From Nomia melanderi (taxonomy: Eukaryota; Arthropoda; Insecta; Hymenoptera; Halictidae): a DNA stretch of 64,000 nt. Below the pieces are notes generated by a model. It saw only the letters and a program-made list of their open reading frames with translations. It did no database searches and had not been told where the DNA came from. The stretch is from contig NC_135001.1 in NCBI RefSeq assembly GCF_051020985.1, forward strand, positions 9,913,896-9,977,895, given 5' to 3'. This document shows positions 24,480 to 35,439 of the stretch, piece by piece. Each line of letters starts with the position of its first letter. The first letter of the stretch is position 1. The translations under genes and the position numbers were made by a program.

Positions 24480-25565
24480 CCAACGCAAATGTTCCGTTCC
24501 GGGTTGGCCTGCATTGGCGCTAATTGTTCCACTCTGCGCGAATTCCTTTGTGCCCCCTCGCGCCGTAGAACCAGCGGCCGTGGCCGGCACAACACGGAAA
24601 CAGTTAATCCAAATTAATCCCGAACCCTTCCTCCTCCCGCTGCGTTCGACAGTGACGCGCGCGCGAAGAGGCAGCAGAAAAGGGGAATAGGGGACGAGAT
24701 TTCAATTTAATTAACGAATATCGTGCCGCCTCGCAACAAGTCCGCGAAAGAAAAGCGAAAACAAAGAAACAGGCAAAAGGGGGAGGCGGAAAAAGGAAGG
24801 GAAAATAAGAGGGAAAGCAAAAAGAGGCAGAAGAAAGGATTGTTTCTTTGGCCGGGCGATTGTTGAAATTCCCGCTTTGCCGGTGCTCTTCAATTCGGAA
24901 GCCGGCGATTTTCCGCTCGGCGGCCCACGAAACTTTCCTACCGTCGTTTGTTTTCCCGCGTCTCCTTTCATCCCCCTCCACCTTCCACATCCGCCGATCC
25001 CCACTTCCACCCGTTCCTCGCCGATGAATTTACATCTCTCGCTTCTGGCCCGTTCGGAAACTTTTATCGTGGCACTTTGAGTTTCCGGATTAAGAACAGT
25101 AGCGACCGATCGTGTTTCACGGTGCTCCGGAGTACCGTGTGTACAAGTTCTCAATTTTCCCCGGGAAAACGGCGGGCTCGCTGCTGGAATCTCGAATATT
25201 TACCGCCGGCAGGGTTGGCTCGGGCTAGGACAGAGCCCGAGGCCGGTTCGTCCATTTTCCGCTGTTCGACTCTGGCCACGGTATCCCGGCCGCCGCCGGA
25301 GAGTCCTATCTATCGTCTTATACGATTCGTGCCGAGTCAACAGCCGAGGATCAACGCCGCGGGCGATTGGAAATCGATTCCCGACGCGAAAGTAATTCGT
25401 AAGGAGACACCGGTTTCCAGCGTGATGTCGGATAAACGTCCCTTTGTCTCTTCCCGCGGACGTCGGGTTTCCTACCGACGTTGCGCCGAAATGGAAACCG
25501 TCGCCACAGGAAGCGTCTTCGAGCGGTTCCAGCTGGCTAGATGTCTTCCTCGCGTCGGAAGTTAA
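24480..25565. other. GC-rich 1.1-kb block with a purine-rich tract and long overlapping frames
   Basis: The block is CpG-dense. It contains a purine-rich plus-strand tract at about 24744-24840 (GAAAG, GGGAGG, GGAAGGG words) followed by pyrimidine-rich sequence. The longest open frame in the window runs here (24948-25565, 205 codons, plus), but minus-strand frames of 128, 147 and 129 codons overlap it. Its product is rich in Ser, Arg and Pro, with no domain, signal peptide or membrane segment. Open frames of this kind are expected from GC-rich composition alone. The block could instead be a CpG-rich promoter or exon of an unrecognised gene, but I cannot show that. Confidence 0.45.
25247..25272 (+). 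repeat. dispersed repeat core, short copy C
   Basis: TTCGTCCATTTTCC followed by a diverged tail ending CGACTC matches copy B at 23 of 26 positions and lies in the same orientation. It has no clear extension into the flanks, so it is either a truncated copy or a conserved short motif. Confidence 0.55.
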
Positions 25566-28340
25566 TAATCTCGAGTGACTTTTTGACAATGTTCAGTTCA
25601 ACGAGTATCGCCGGCAGCCGACAAAGAATAAACTTGACGTGGATTTGATGGTTTTACAATTTCGAAGGTTATGGTGACCGGTTGGAACGTTATCCCGTTT
25701 CGTCGTTATTGTAGCTGGCTTTATCGGATGTTGAAGACCCAGAGATACTGGTGTGCATCTAGGAAGACCTATCAAAAAACTAATGACAACGTGATTGTCG
25801 GAACTTCGATCATGGCGATTATTTGCGTTGTCAGATATGTATTTGATAGAAGAAACTGAGAGCGACAGGGATGTGTATTTATTACCAGCGGAAGAGTGCG
25901 AGTAGCTAGAGAAAGAGTAGCGAGCAATATTAATATATTGTGATATATTAATCAGCTTATACTAGTGTTAATCGTTTAATGAGTAATAAATTGCTACGCT
26001 ATCTACACCTATGTTCGGAACAGAGAGTAATCGTATCAAGAGTGTCTTCTTAGATGCACAGCGGTATCAGTGCATCTTTGGCTTCTGACGAAGACAGCTG
26101 CAATAATGGCGAAACGTTGGGATAACATTCCCAGTGGACTTACATTTGAAAGCCTCAATTCGCAATAAACTTAAGGCGTTAGGAGAGAAGTCCGGAATAT
26201 GACGGTTAGTGCGTTGGATAAGGAGGATGATGGTACAAGGATGCTGGTTTGGTGAGGTTGACTGTGCTCCCAGCTGGTCCCAGGAAGAAATCTTCATCCA
26301 CTTTGGGGTAATTTTAGAAGGCGAGCGGTAATACCGCGGCTGGTTTAATACCGGACCTGGGAATGACTGTTCAGACTGTAAACTGGGCTTTAGGCTTTCA
26401 TTTAGCTGGCTTGTAAATTATTTCCGCGATTTAATCACCGGCGTAAGCGAGTTTCGTCGCGGAACGATGTGCTTTAGATTTAAGGAGGATCTTTCGGGAT
26501 TAATGGAGGTTGACGGGCCAATCAGTGGGAGACGGAAAGAGTATTGCCTTTAATGCTCAACTTTGAATACTTATAAGGTTGTCGATATTTAAAGTACCCT
26601 GCGAAAATATCTTAGAACGGGAAAATCGTACTCATAATAACGTGATAGAGACAGTATTCTGAACAATTAGAAAGTGTACCAAATAAAAAAGTCATCTTAA
26701 AATGTATATAATTTTTCACCATATTTATGTTTAAATTATAATCATTTACGATAAAAAATGTGCTTTACGAGAGTTATATTAATTTTCCTAGGAAAAGAGA
26801 AACTTCTGCATCAAATTTCGCGCACATCGAACTTTTACTGTAAAATATCCAGTGGGTTAAGAGTTAAATTCCTTCCTTTTGCAAATGAACGCTATACACA
26901 AATAATTAGCCTCGATTACTTACTGAACAACCAGGCCCAATAAAAATCGTCTTAAGAGTTCGCTTGTGATTCGTCAAGGAGATGTTGCCGATTCGTTTGA
27001 TCTGGCCGAGCAATTGGTCCGATCCGGTTGGACAGCGAACCGTGTAATTCGGTGCCGGGACAAGATGGAGCAGGTATTCACGAAAAGTCTGAGCTCGGTG
27101 CATGGTAACAAGGACCGATAGTTAATCAGCAGTAACCGCTAATGCTCCGACACTCGGTTGATCAACGATCGAATCTTCTTTCGGTTTCGTGCGCCATTCT
27201 CCAGCGCAGCGTTGCGGTTCGCTGTGAATGTAAGCCCGAATCTCGCGCTGGAACTGCGGCAGATCCAACATCGCTGTCTGCCTAACCTACTCAGAGCCTG
27301 GAATAGATACAGCCGTGCGCCTAGAAACCGTTATACATGTTTCCGGATACAGCTGCGACTACAATCCAGTATCGCGAGCGTTCCAAACTCCTCGCGAAGA
27401 CGCATCGAAAGTAAAGCTGGGTTCTGGATGCTGCTTTTACCGTGATACCGTGTAACGACAGTGTTTCGATTCTGCCTTTGTGTCTCGTCCTTTCAGCGCA
27501 CGCGGCGAACGCCGGCAACCGGAAGACACTGTCTGCCGAAGAATTGGCAACGTCGCGTTTGATCGAGGAATTCGGAATTTCCGCCTTTGCTGAGGTTATT
27601 AGAGTATTCTAGAATTATAATATTCCTAGTGAGAGTATTAAGATTGTTATCTTTGAGTATCTGGTCGTTAGCAAATTGGAAGGTACTCTACTAATTGATT
27701 GCTGATACTTTCCTTTATGTTTGGATTGTGAAAGTAAATATCAACACCGGAACTTATAGTTAATTCTTGATATAATACCTCACTGTATGTTCTGCAGGAT
27801 ATTAATATTCATGGATGCTGGGGTTATAATGAAATTCTTGAAATCAAATACTTCAGTCTAATCCCTCGTAAATATAATCGCAATCATAATTGAACACTTT
27901 ATCAATAAAACACATATAAAAGCATGGTCCCATTTACATGCAATACATATTGCAATATCATTACTAAAATATACCTTATGGAGTTAATAGACTCCGACAG
28001 CTTTGACGTGTAACAGGTACGTCCCATTTAAATACAAGTCAATCATTTTCATGACTTAGCGCACGACTTCGGTAGAAGCAAGTGGAGCGATCCTTATGTG
28101 GCCAGACAAGCGGGAAAGAACAACGCTTATCGTTTGACGTGTGTGGCCGATCACGCACTTTCATTCTACTGTACCGTTCTCCGCTTCAATCGTTCGCGTG
28201 GCCGACTTCGTACATTGTTATTCCACTCTACCGAGTCTACACAGAGAGACAGGTAACCGTCCACACGCGAAAACGTAACAAGTTTCATTTCTTCGAATTT
28301 GCTGAAGCGCCGCGTTAAGAGACGATCAGCTCGCCAATTA
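25566..28340. other. non-coding sequence, no gene seen
   Basis: Mostly AT-rich with CpG-richer patches at 26980-27540. It contains one perfect hairpin (25929-25952). Short frames on either strand lack motifs. No repeat array is visible. Confidence 0.5.
25929..25952. repeat. perfect hairpin, 10-bp stem and 4-nt loop
   Basis: ATTAATATAT, loop TGTG, then ATATATTAAT. The stem is all AT, so pairing is weak as RNA. On DNA it is a TATATTAAT-type dyad that could extrude as a cruciform or mark a recombination breakpoint. A function cannot be assigned. Confidence 0.85.
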
Positions 28341-28431
28341 AATAAGAATGGTCCGCGGCCGCTCTCGAGTGGTCACGGTTGATTTTTAATGGCGTTACCG
28401 CGATTAGAGGCGTTAATGGCCGTTGATTACC

Positions 28432-28479
28432 GTGCGCTTAAACGAAGTGCAAATAGAATTAATGCGCTCTTAAGCGCAC
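28432..28479. repeat. perfect 10-bp inverted repeat next to an E-box, in a regulatory-looking segment
   Basis: GTGCGCTTAA (28432-28441) pairs exactly with TTAAGCGCAC (28470-28479) across a 28-bp loop. The loop holds GTGCAAAT, an octamer-like word, and GAATTAAT. A CACGTG E-box core follows directly at 28480-28485. Upstream (28340-28430) the sequence is rich in GGCGTTA, CGTTAATGG and CGTTGATTA words. The clustering of dyad, octamer-like and E-box words suggests an enhancer-like element, but this is inference. Conservation in related species would be the deciding evidence. Confidence 0.4.
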
Positions 28480-28589
28480 CACGTGTGAAATTTTGCGGAC
28501 GATAAGCTGTTCCTAATCTCTCGTTTCTGGGAAACGTTTAGGCTGATAAGAATTCTGTGGATATCATTCTAATTAACGTCGTAACAACC

Positions 28590-28890
28590 TCGAGTGCTCA
28601 TAGCTTCGAGGCTCAACTGTAAAGTCTCGAAAGCACGATCTGAATTTTTGAGAAAAATAGCGAACTACAAGATTTTATCAAAAAAGTAGTATCTTTCACC
28701 AAAAAAAAACAGAAATTCTTTTTGCAACCTGAAACGCCTTGAAAGCTGAACTTCAGGACTTAAATTTCCAAATTCTGTAGACCTAACCTTTACGATAACA
28801 ATACATACAGTGACAGCCTACACGAGTCTTCGAGCATAAATATTCAGGCGTTAAAGACTTCGGCTTTCACGGTTCAAAGTTTGAGCCCTG
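28590..28890. repeat. degenerate repetitive stretch resembling 8385-8780
   Basis: Words such as GAGGCTCAACTG, AAGTCTCGAAAGC, GAGTCTTCGAGC, AAAGACTTCGG and TTCAAAGTTTGAGCC recur without a fixed period and resemble those at 8385-8780. A short poly(A) run lies at 28702-28710. The stretch contains no usable open frame. Confidence 0.3.
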
Positions 28891-29746
28891 CAAGCTAATT
28901 GTAATCCTTGCGTGGCAAACTTTCATCATTTCAAGCAACAACGAACACCTCGCTCCTTACATTTAAATAATTCACATTACATCCTGTTTGCTGCTTACGT
29001 TTTTATTCCGCCACTCGGTAAGCTTGCTGAATATTTCAGCGAAAGCAACGTAGGTCCTTACGCCGCGCTACTTTATATGCGTTTTTCATGGATATGCACC
29101 GCGGACTTCACTCGCACCAGTTCCTGTTAGGGTCAAAGCAGCCAAAGAAATTTAACATCCAGCGCAAAGTGAGAGTTTTAAGAAAGCAAGTTTCTTCGGG
29201 ATCAATGATTCCTGGGGCCTTTGTGGCATTTCGAACGCGGTCGTCCGCATTCAGCCGCAATGATTCAGCGAATGATCGAGCGAGACCTTTCGCCGATTGT
29301 CTCTCGCCGATGAAAAGACATTTTCCTTGACGCTGGCTGTCGTTATGAAAGAATATAGCGAGACTCCGACTGCCGTTTATTAGCCGTTTACTGTATCCCG
29401 CGTACTTCACTGAAGACGGATATAATTGGGGGAAGGCAAGAGGCCCGGGACGGAACGGTACGGACAGCCGAGTAAATTACCGTTTGCACCCGCGGTTTCG
29501 GATGTATCTCCCGGCTTAACGGGCGCAGGCAACCACTTCTTTTCAGCCGTGCCTCTCGGAAACCTTTTAGCCCGTGTTTGCCGATCCCCGCAACCGTCGG
29601 CTAACTTCCAAAAACTGCTCGAGGGCAGAACGCGGTTTCCGAGGCGCGCTACGCGGATAAATATATGATGCACTACTCGGCATTCGTCGATCTTTTCGTT
29701 TGCATCATCTATCTACTGAGCGTTGCTCACGAGAATAGCCCCGGAA

Positions 29747-29820
29747 CGGTACATGGACAAAAGAGGTATTTCGCTATGTGTTTTGTTCATAGCTTCGATT
29801 GGTTACGTGTAACATTGGTG
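29747..29820 (+). repeat. 74-bp dispersed hairpin-ended repeat, copy 2
   Basis: Aligns without gaps to copy 1 from CGGTACA to GATTGG (50 bases in both), then GGTTACGTGTAAC. The right arm of the terminal hairpin has decayed (AACATTGG instead of AACCAATC). Same orientation as copy 1. Confidence 0.75.
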
Positions 29821-30245
29821 AATAACAAATTCATATCGGAAATAAGATGAGAACAGATGAAAGCTGAACAACTCCACGGACTTTCATCTTTCACCGACAT
29901 TGATTCTTTCTTGCTTTCCATTCGTATCCTCCTCACTTGTATTGTCACCCTTGCTAAATGTTAATTTTCTCATTCTCACAGTCCAATTGCTCAGATTTAA
30001 ACCCTTCTCTTTCGCACTTGCTCAGCTATCCAAGGTTCCTCGGAACGCAGTCACCTTACTTACCTAACATACTGACGTCACTCGCAAGACGATGTAGATC
30101 ACCACACACAATTCATTCGTATTCTACAATATTGGTTCCTTCGCGTCACACGGAGTACACAGCGAAAGATTCCTGTTGCCTCTGTGTCGTCCAGGATGCC
30201 GCCCTCGCGACACACAGTATTACTGTGAGATGACCTGATACCTAG

Positions 30246-30320
30246 CGGTACAGCACAAGGCCAATAAGGTCTTCTGTTCGTGTGTTTTGTTCATAGTTTC
30301 GATTGGTAACGCGTAACCAG
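30246..30320 (+). repeat. 75-bp dispersed hairpin-ended repeat, copy 3
   Basis: CGGTACA, then TGTGTTTTGTTCATAG, then GATTGGTAACGCGTAACC, in the same order as copies 1 and 2 with a 5-base longer spacer. It lies only about 430 bp after copy 2 and in the same orientation, so copies 2 and 3 may have arisen by local duplication. Confidence 0.7.
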
Positions 30321-30863
30321 ACTAATGAACTAAAAATTAGCGTCGCAAGAAAGGTGAGAACTGACCAAACAGACCCATGCTCTTCAGCTTAACCATCAAG
30401 CGATCTTCCTACAGAACGTTCCAGCTCCGCGATGAAGTCGAAGAATGTTCTCGTTGCAGCCAGTCCTCCTCTCTTTCAACGATCCTCTTTTTTGTTTATC
30501 TTTGACGGTGTATCCAACCTAGACTCGAACTTCAACTTCGCCGAAATGAAAACGGGCTAGACGCGGGTGGGGCTAAACGATGTCAAGATGCGGCTCGAGT
30601 GAGCCCGGCCGGAACGGAAACGCCATAATTCGCTGAAAACGCTCCTTTCGCGAGGCATCGCCGGCAGCGACAGTAGGCTGACGCTCGTTAATAACAGCCG
30701 CGACCGTGCCGACGCCGCTTCCGCGAGCGCATAAATTACGATCCTGACGAACGTTAACGAGGGACCTAGCTACCTACGGGCTGCCTGCCGGAACGGGTCC
30801 AGGCGGGATGAAACAATTGTTCCCGCTACGAGGGGGTGGGATGATAATGGTCAAAATTTCTCT

Positions 30864-31194
30864 GGATGAATTGTTCGCGGGACGTGGACCATTGTAGTGT
30901 TAATAACGGGATTCGGGTTTTTTTAGACGGGAACAGTTATGGGATACAGGGTGAGATTTAATTGCTTGAAGCGGGGGTTCGTGTTGTTTTATTGGATTTT
31001 GTGAAGAGTATAATAGATTGTAATGAGAGGATATGAATTGTTCGCGCGACGAGAATTATTTCATTGTTACTATAGGCAATAGCGTTACGGTCTTTTTATG
31101 GATATAATTATCGGATTCAGGGTGGTTTTTAATTGTCCGCATTGCTGGTTTGAATTCTTTTATTGACTTCCGTAAGAAGTATATTAAACTATAA
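30864..31194. repeat. diverged tandem duplication, unit about 167 bp
   Basis: Two adjacent copies (about 30864-31026 and 31031-31194) share, in order, GAATTGTTCGCG, a GGATnCAGGGTG block, TTTAATTG or TTTTAATTG, TTTTATTG and a final AAG(A)GTATA block. The offset is 167 at the first shared word and stays near that throughout. The copies have accumulated many substitutions and small gaps, so the duplication is old. Neither copy codes for a protein. Confidence 0.65.
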
Positions 31195-31290
31195 TTCACT
31201 CGCCGCTTCAATGCTCGTTATTACAAATTTTTCGTTCCTTGTGTTTTTGGTAAAAATACTTTTGGATGAGAGTAATTGGACAACAGCAAT

Positions 31291-31441
31291 GCGGCAGATT
31301 TTTTTCAGAACTCTCGCATGCGTTTAAACGGCGAAGAAACGCGATAATTCAAATATTCGATGTAATTACTCTTCCTGTCAAGGTAGAGGGTTGAAACTTG
31401 GCACAAAATGTTTTTTCTTGGCAAGCTATCGCACACTTTAT
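31291..31441 (+). repeat. long dispersed repeat, copy 1
   Basis: The start (31291-31310) matches 43526-43545 at 19 of 20 positions (GCGGCAGATTTTT...CAGAA). Further matches follow in order: GCA.G.GTT.AAA.GG, an ATAATTC block, and TTTTTTCTTG..AA.CTA..G.ACACT about 120 bases on (127 in the other copy). The pair is clearly homologous but old. The sequence after 31441 (ACCGATTTAATTTGGTCC and onward) may also belong to the repeat, but the second copy does not extend there. Class unknown. Confidence 0.6.
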
Positions 31442-32058
31442 CACCGATTTAATTTGGTCCAAGGGCATTTTTGACCTCCTTATCCGATTGCAGTATTCGA
31501 CGTAAATTTTGGAGGTAACCTAAAAACCTAGGGTATCTTAATAATATTTCTTCCAAGCAGGGCATCCAGAAAAATGTTTTCACTTTATTTAAAATTCCTA
31601 TACTCTGTACGTATTTTCCAAGTTGGAACTATGGTAGCAAAATTTCTCGGTTTAACCTATACTACAAGCAACATAGAGCTACACTAAAAATAGTATACTA
31701 AATAATATACTAAAATAGTAAACTAAACATTTTTGATAAAACAATTACCAGTTCAATTCAACAAGGACACTCTTTCTTTTAATTAGAATACTAATAAGAT
31801 TGTACAATTCGACATTCGTTCCTCGCAGCAGGTCCGTGCACTTTTCCTCCGAATGCTCCTTAATCCCTTTTCCATTGTTGATGGAACTGAGCACTCGATA
31901 CACGTACCTGGATATTCAAACGGCGAGTCGTTGTTCCGAATAAGAGGCGCGCTGTTCCGCCGGCAGAACGACGACGTGCAGCGAATCGGCCGCGACAGCG
32001 TTGTAAAAATTGAATCCGTCAACCTAAATATCGAACGTCGGTCCATTTTGTTTGTGTT
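31442..32058. other. non-coding sequence, partly in a minus-strand open frame
   Basis: AT-rich to about 31780, with TATACTAAA-type words at 31680-31730. From 32046 down to 31783 the minus strand is open (88 codons, five cysteines in the first two thirds) and lies in the same frame as the signal-peptide-like frame at 32160-32059. A donor-like CCAG/GTACGT on the minus strand lies near 31913-31904. No domain is recognised. Confidence 0.3.
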
Positions 32059-32160
32059 TTAGGCGTGGCCATTCGAGCGGCAAGGGGACGCCGTTGCCAA
32101 AACAAAAGCTACGCTGACTAATGCACCGAATATACATAGAATGGAAACCTTGTTTCCCAT
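32059..32160 (-). CDS. possible secreted-peptide start or relic, 33 codons
   Basis: The family is not recognised. On the minus strand an ATG at 32160 sits in a favourable context (AAAAAATGG). The frame begins MGNKV and runs into a strongly hydrophobic core (SILCIFGALVSVAFVLATAS) followed by PC, which is the shape of a secretory signal peptide with a small-residue cleavage site. It ends RSNGHA and a TAA at 32059. Beyond that stop the same frame stays open to 31783, with several cysteines and a donor-like GTACGT. Read together, this could be a broken gene for a secreted cysteine-containing peptide, or a first exon whose true splice site I cannot see. It could equally be chance, since hydrophobic frames are not rare over 64 kb. 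C-x3-G-H recalls the start of CCHamide peptides, but the rest of that motif is missing. Low confidence. Confidence 0.2.
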   Translation of the reverse strand: MGNKVSILCIFGALVSVAFVLATASPCRSNGHA

Positions 32161-34044
32161 TTTTTCGAGGTGTAGGCTACCAACAAACGGCAACGCTTTT
32201 TTACATTTTATGCCTCCAACTTTGTTACAAGTATTTACAGGTGTCAACGTGACTTTCAATTAGCCACCAGTTAACAGGCTATCGAAACAATTGCCCCATT
32301 TGCAACTGTATCTATCGAATGATTTATCGACGATTCGTGGCAAATTCGTCGGCGACAGTGGTTCTCGGAATACTGTAACATTTAATGTCTGAATAACTGA
32401 TCAATTTTCTATAGGTATTCACGTATTTCCAATTTAATTTCCAGTCCAATTTACGTTACAGTAGCTTCTCGTGTTAAATATATATATATATATATATAAG
32501 TATTTATTCTATGCGATGAATTAGTTACTTAAAGATAATGCGATAATACAAACTATTTAATAACACATCGCATCCGCGCAATTTTTGTGGTAGACAGATT
32601 AATTTTATTTCCATCATCTTGCACGTGGAACAATCTTTAGCCAAACGTGTATACACGGTTTCTTACGAAGAAGTGGGTCGAAAGTTTACAACGTTTTCGG
32701 TGAAAAACATCGTGTTCCGTAAAGTGAATATTTGACGCACGCGCTTTTGTACCTGCACGAGAGAAAGTATACAGCGATGTTTCATCTGCTGTGACTGGCG
32801 TCGGATCGAATGTTTGATTGGACAAATGCATACCACAAAATATCTAAACATGATCGAAGTTTAATGGCCCGTTTCACGAGATATTCCGCCAGCTCGATTT
32901 TTATATCACGATCGTCAACGTCTACGAATGATAGCAGACATTTACTACGATCGTATATCAGTGGATAACTCGGTGCGGCCGGAAAAAGCCTCCGTGGGGA
33001 TTAAGCAGTGATAAAGATTTTACGGCAGCACGATCGACGCAAGGCAAGACGTTCGGAATCGTCTTTCGGTTCATTGGAGATACTGAAGCGTTTTGCGACT
33101 AGACTTTATCCTTTCACGAAAGTATCCTGCTGTTCGAATTTACACCGATGACGCAGTATCCTATTAGATTTGTAAATTATTCATTGCCTAAAGATCCTCC
33201 GATTACTTATCCACTTAAGTCATCGATTGTTACCATCGATGCACTGCCGCTAATGCCCTTCGTTTGTTCTCATTTATCTGTTTCATACACAAAGCGCATT
33301 CTTTTCAGTGGGAAGGTTATAAATTTACATGCAATAATTCTTTGTGAAAGTCATAAATATTCATACTATGCTTGTTTCGCGTTACTATGCACTGTATTTC
33401 TGATACAAAGATATAGCCGGAAAGGATTTTATTCTTCCTTCTACATTTTACAGAAAACAATCAGTTAAAAAGGTGGAATAAAATTTGTTAATGTAGATCC
33501 CTTTCGGGATAATTCAATTTAATAGAATCAAGTTGGCTCGTGTAATGAATATGATTATGTTTTATTGCTTTTACTTATTATAAATAGCAATTCCTGCGTG
33601 TCACTCAAACTTTCAACGACGATTATCTCGCCAACGAGGGATCCGTTTCCTCGGATTACTATCGCCATCAGCTTCAGAATTTTATTTGGCGGCGCACGTG
33701 ACGTGCGAGCCTAATCTGTCATCGAGGCCTCCGTGAATTCAGGAATCCGGGCCAACGGCTCCCCATGGGAAATTTGAGGCTCCGCGCTGATTGCAGGACT
33801 GCGGAGAAAATGGATTAATGCTAGAATCTACTAAACAAATCTGATCCCCCCTGATTCGAAACGAAACAACAAGTGGAATATGCCGACTGTAATTCTTGAA
33901 TTCATAGAAATCAGTGAATAAACGATGTACAACTGGAAGCGAGAAAAATATGGAGAATTTGTAGAAGCGAACAGGTGTTAAAGGAAATTTTTAAAAGAAT
34001 TGCAGGTAAAACTATATTTTAAATTCTTAATTATGGAGGAACTA
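32161..34044. other. non-coding sequence, no gene seen
   Basis: Mostly AT-rich. It holds a (TA)10 microsatellite at 32479-32498. The plus-strand frame at 33148-33468 (106 codons) has hydrophobic patches but no start context, exon signal or family motif. Nothing else is supported. Confidence 0.5.
32479..32498. repeat. (TA)10 microsatellite
   Basis: Twenty bases of uninterrupted TA dinucleotides in AT-rich DNA. Confidence 0.95.
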
Positions 34045-34149
34045 TTGATATTTATAATATTAGGATTTACTATAAATTATTGATGTTTGTTATTTTGGGA
34101 TTTACCGTTAATTATTAATATTTATAACTTTGGGACTTGTAACTTGCAA
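34045..34149. repeat. imperfect tandem repeat, period 35 bp, three copies
   Basis: Units start at 34045, 34080 and 34115. Each begins TTGAT.TTT or TTAATATTT and contains (T/G)GGATTTAC or GGGACTTGT about 20 bases on, ending in an AATTA block. Substitutions are scattered through all three, so this is an old AT-rich minisatellite. Confidence 0.65.
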
Positions 34150-35439
34150 AAATTATAATATTTATATATTAATAAATAATATTTCATACTCTCGAGAAAA
34201 GAAAAATAAAAATTCCATGAACACTTTTTGCACACGTTATATCATCAATTGCGATGGAACATCCCCCAGTTGTTCAATCAACAGACGTTGAAAACGTCCA
34301 AAAACCTTTGCGAACACCTCGAAGCTTTCGTCCATCGATGGATCGAACCTTCGATACGAAGATTGGAGAAAGTTATTGCTTTCTTCGCGAACGCGACCGT
34401 GATCCAGAAAGAAAAAACAGGTAACGGGCTAAGGGATGAACGGGTCTCGGGTTATTACGTATGGGATGTTGTCGAGCAATGCAGTTCCCAGCGAGATTAC
34501 GCGATTCTTCGCGGGTAAACAGGAGGAAAAACGGCCCGGCAAACTTATAGAATTTTTGAGAACGTATCCCTCGCAACTGATATGCTAGTCGAGTTACAAA
34601 ACGGCTGGCTGTTCGAAGAAACCGATAGGAATGTCGGTCGATTACGGACTCTGGTATTTTCTGAGCAATTTGTCGGTGACTTACGATATCGCTTGTTGCC
34701 TCACCTGTGACCGATCCTACACAGGAAACTCTGGAAAAAAATTTCTCTCCACTGCAAAATTTACGATCCCCATATTCTATCAGTACAATACATAGGACAC
34801 CATTCTTTAATATTGGCTTTTACCATTCATTCTTCCTCGTCTACAAAAAGAAACAAGATACAATGCATCTTTAAATTTCTATTCTATAGAAATCTACTCT
34901 GAATCAAATATATTTCAAGTGAAATTGACAATGCACTAGAGTTCAGTAGGAAGCAGAAGCATCACGGAAGTTCATGAAAATTTCACGTGCAACCCGTTCT
35001 ACGTTAATGTCCTCCTAGGAGATCACTTAACGGCTAGCCCGAACAATTCGATCGATTGATCGGTTTTCCATTTTTCCAATTGTCTGTTGGCTTCATTTCT
35101 TAACTCCTGACATATTCGATCGCTAATTTACTATTCGTCGACATGGTTATACGTCACTAATCAAAACTATAAACTGGAAGAACACCTTTTATCACTGCCC
35201 CGCTAGACATCAAGTCTTCTCTGAATTGCACGTAAACGCAGGAAACTCGTATTCTAATAGTAAGATATAGTGAGAAGATATGGTAAGAATAGCAATGAAC
35301 TCGAAACTATACGATGTCAGCAGAAACCTCTCCCAAAATCGTCGTTTCGACGTCTGCCATCTGTTCACTCACCGTAATCGCGGCTAACGAAATGACCGAG
35401 GATATCGCGGATTACGGTCGCTGTCTCGCGATCATGGAG
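34150..35439. other. non-coding sequence, no gene seen
   Basis: AT-rich, with a short CpG-richer patch at 34360-34600 where short frames overlap on both strands. No structure was found up to the start of the TTAA element at 35440. Confidence 0.5.

Larger units (their letters stand above)
28891..30863. other. non-coding sequence with two copies of the hairpin repeat
   Basis: Mixed sequence with CpG-rich patches at 29400-29650 and 30540-30830. Apart from the two 74-bp repeats (29747 and 30246), no structure or gene was found. Overlapping antisense frames at 29407-29673 are composition artefacts. Confidence 0.5.

Noticed and set aside
24948..25565. 205-codon open frame on the plus strand as a protein gene
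   Set aside because: It lies in GC-rich DNA with 128-147-codon frames open on the other strand. The product is Ser/Arg/Pro-rich with no domain, and there is no start context or splice evidence.
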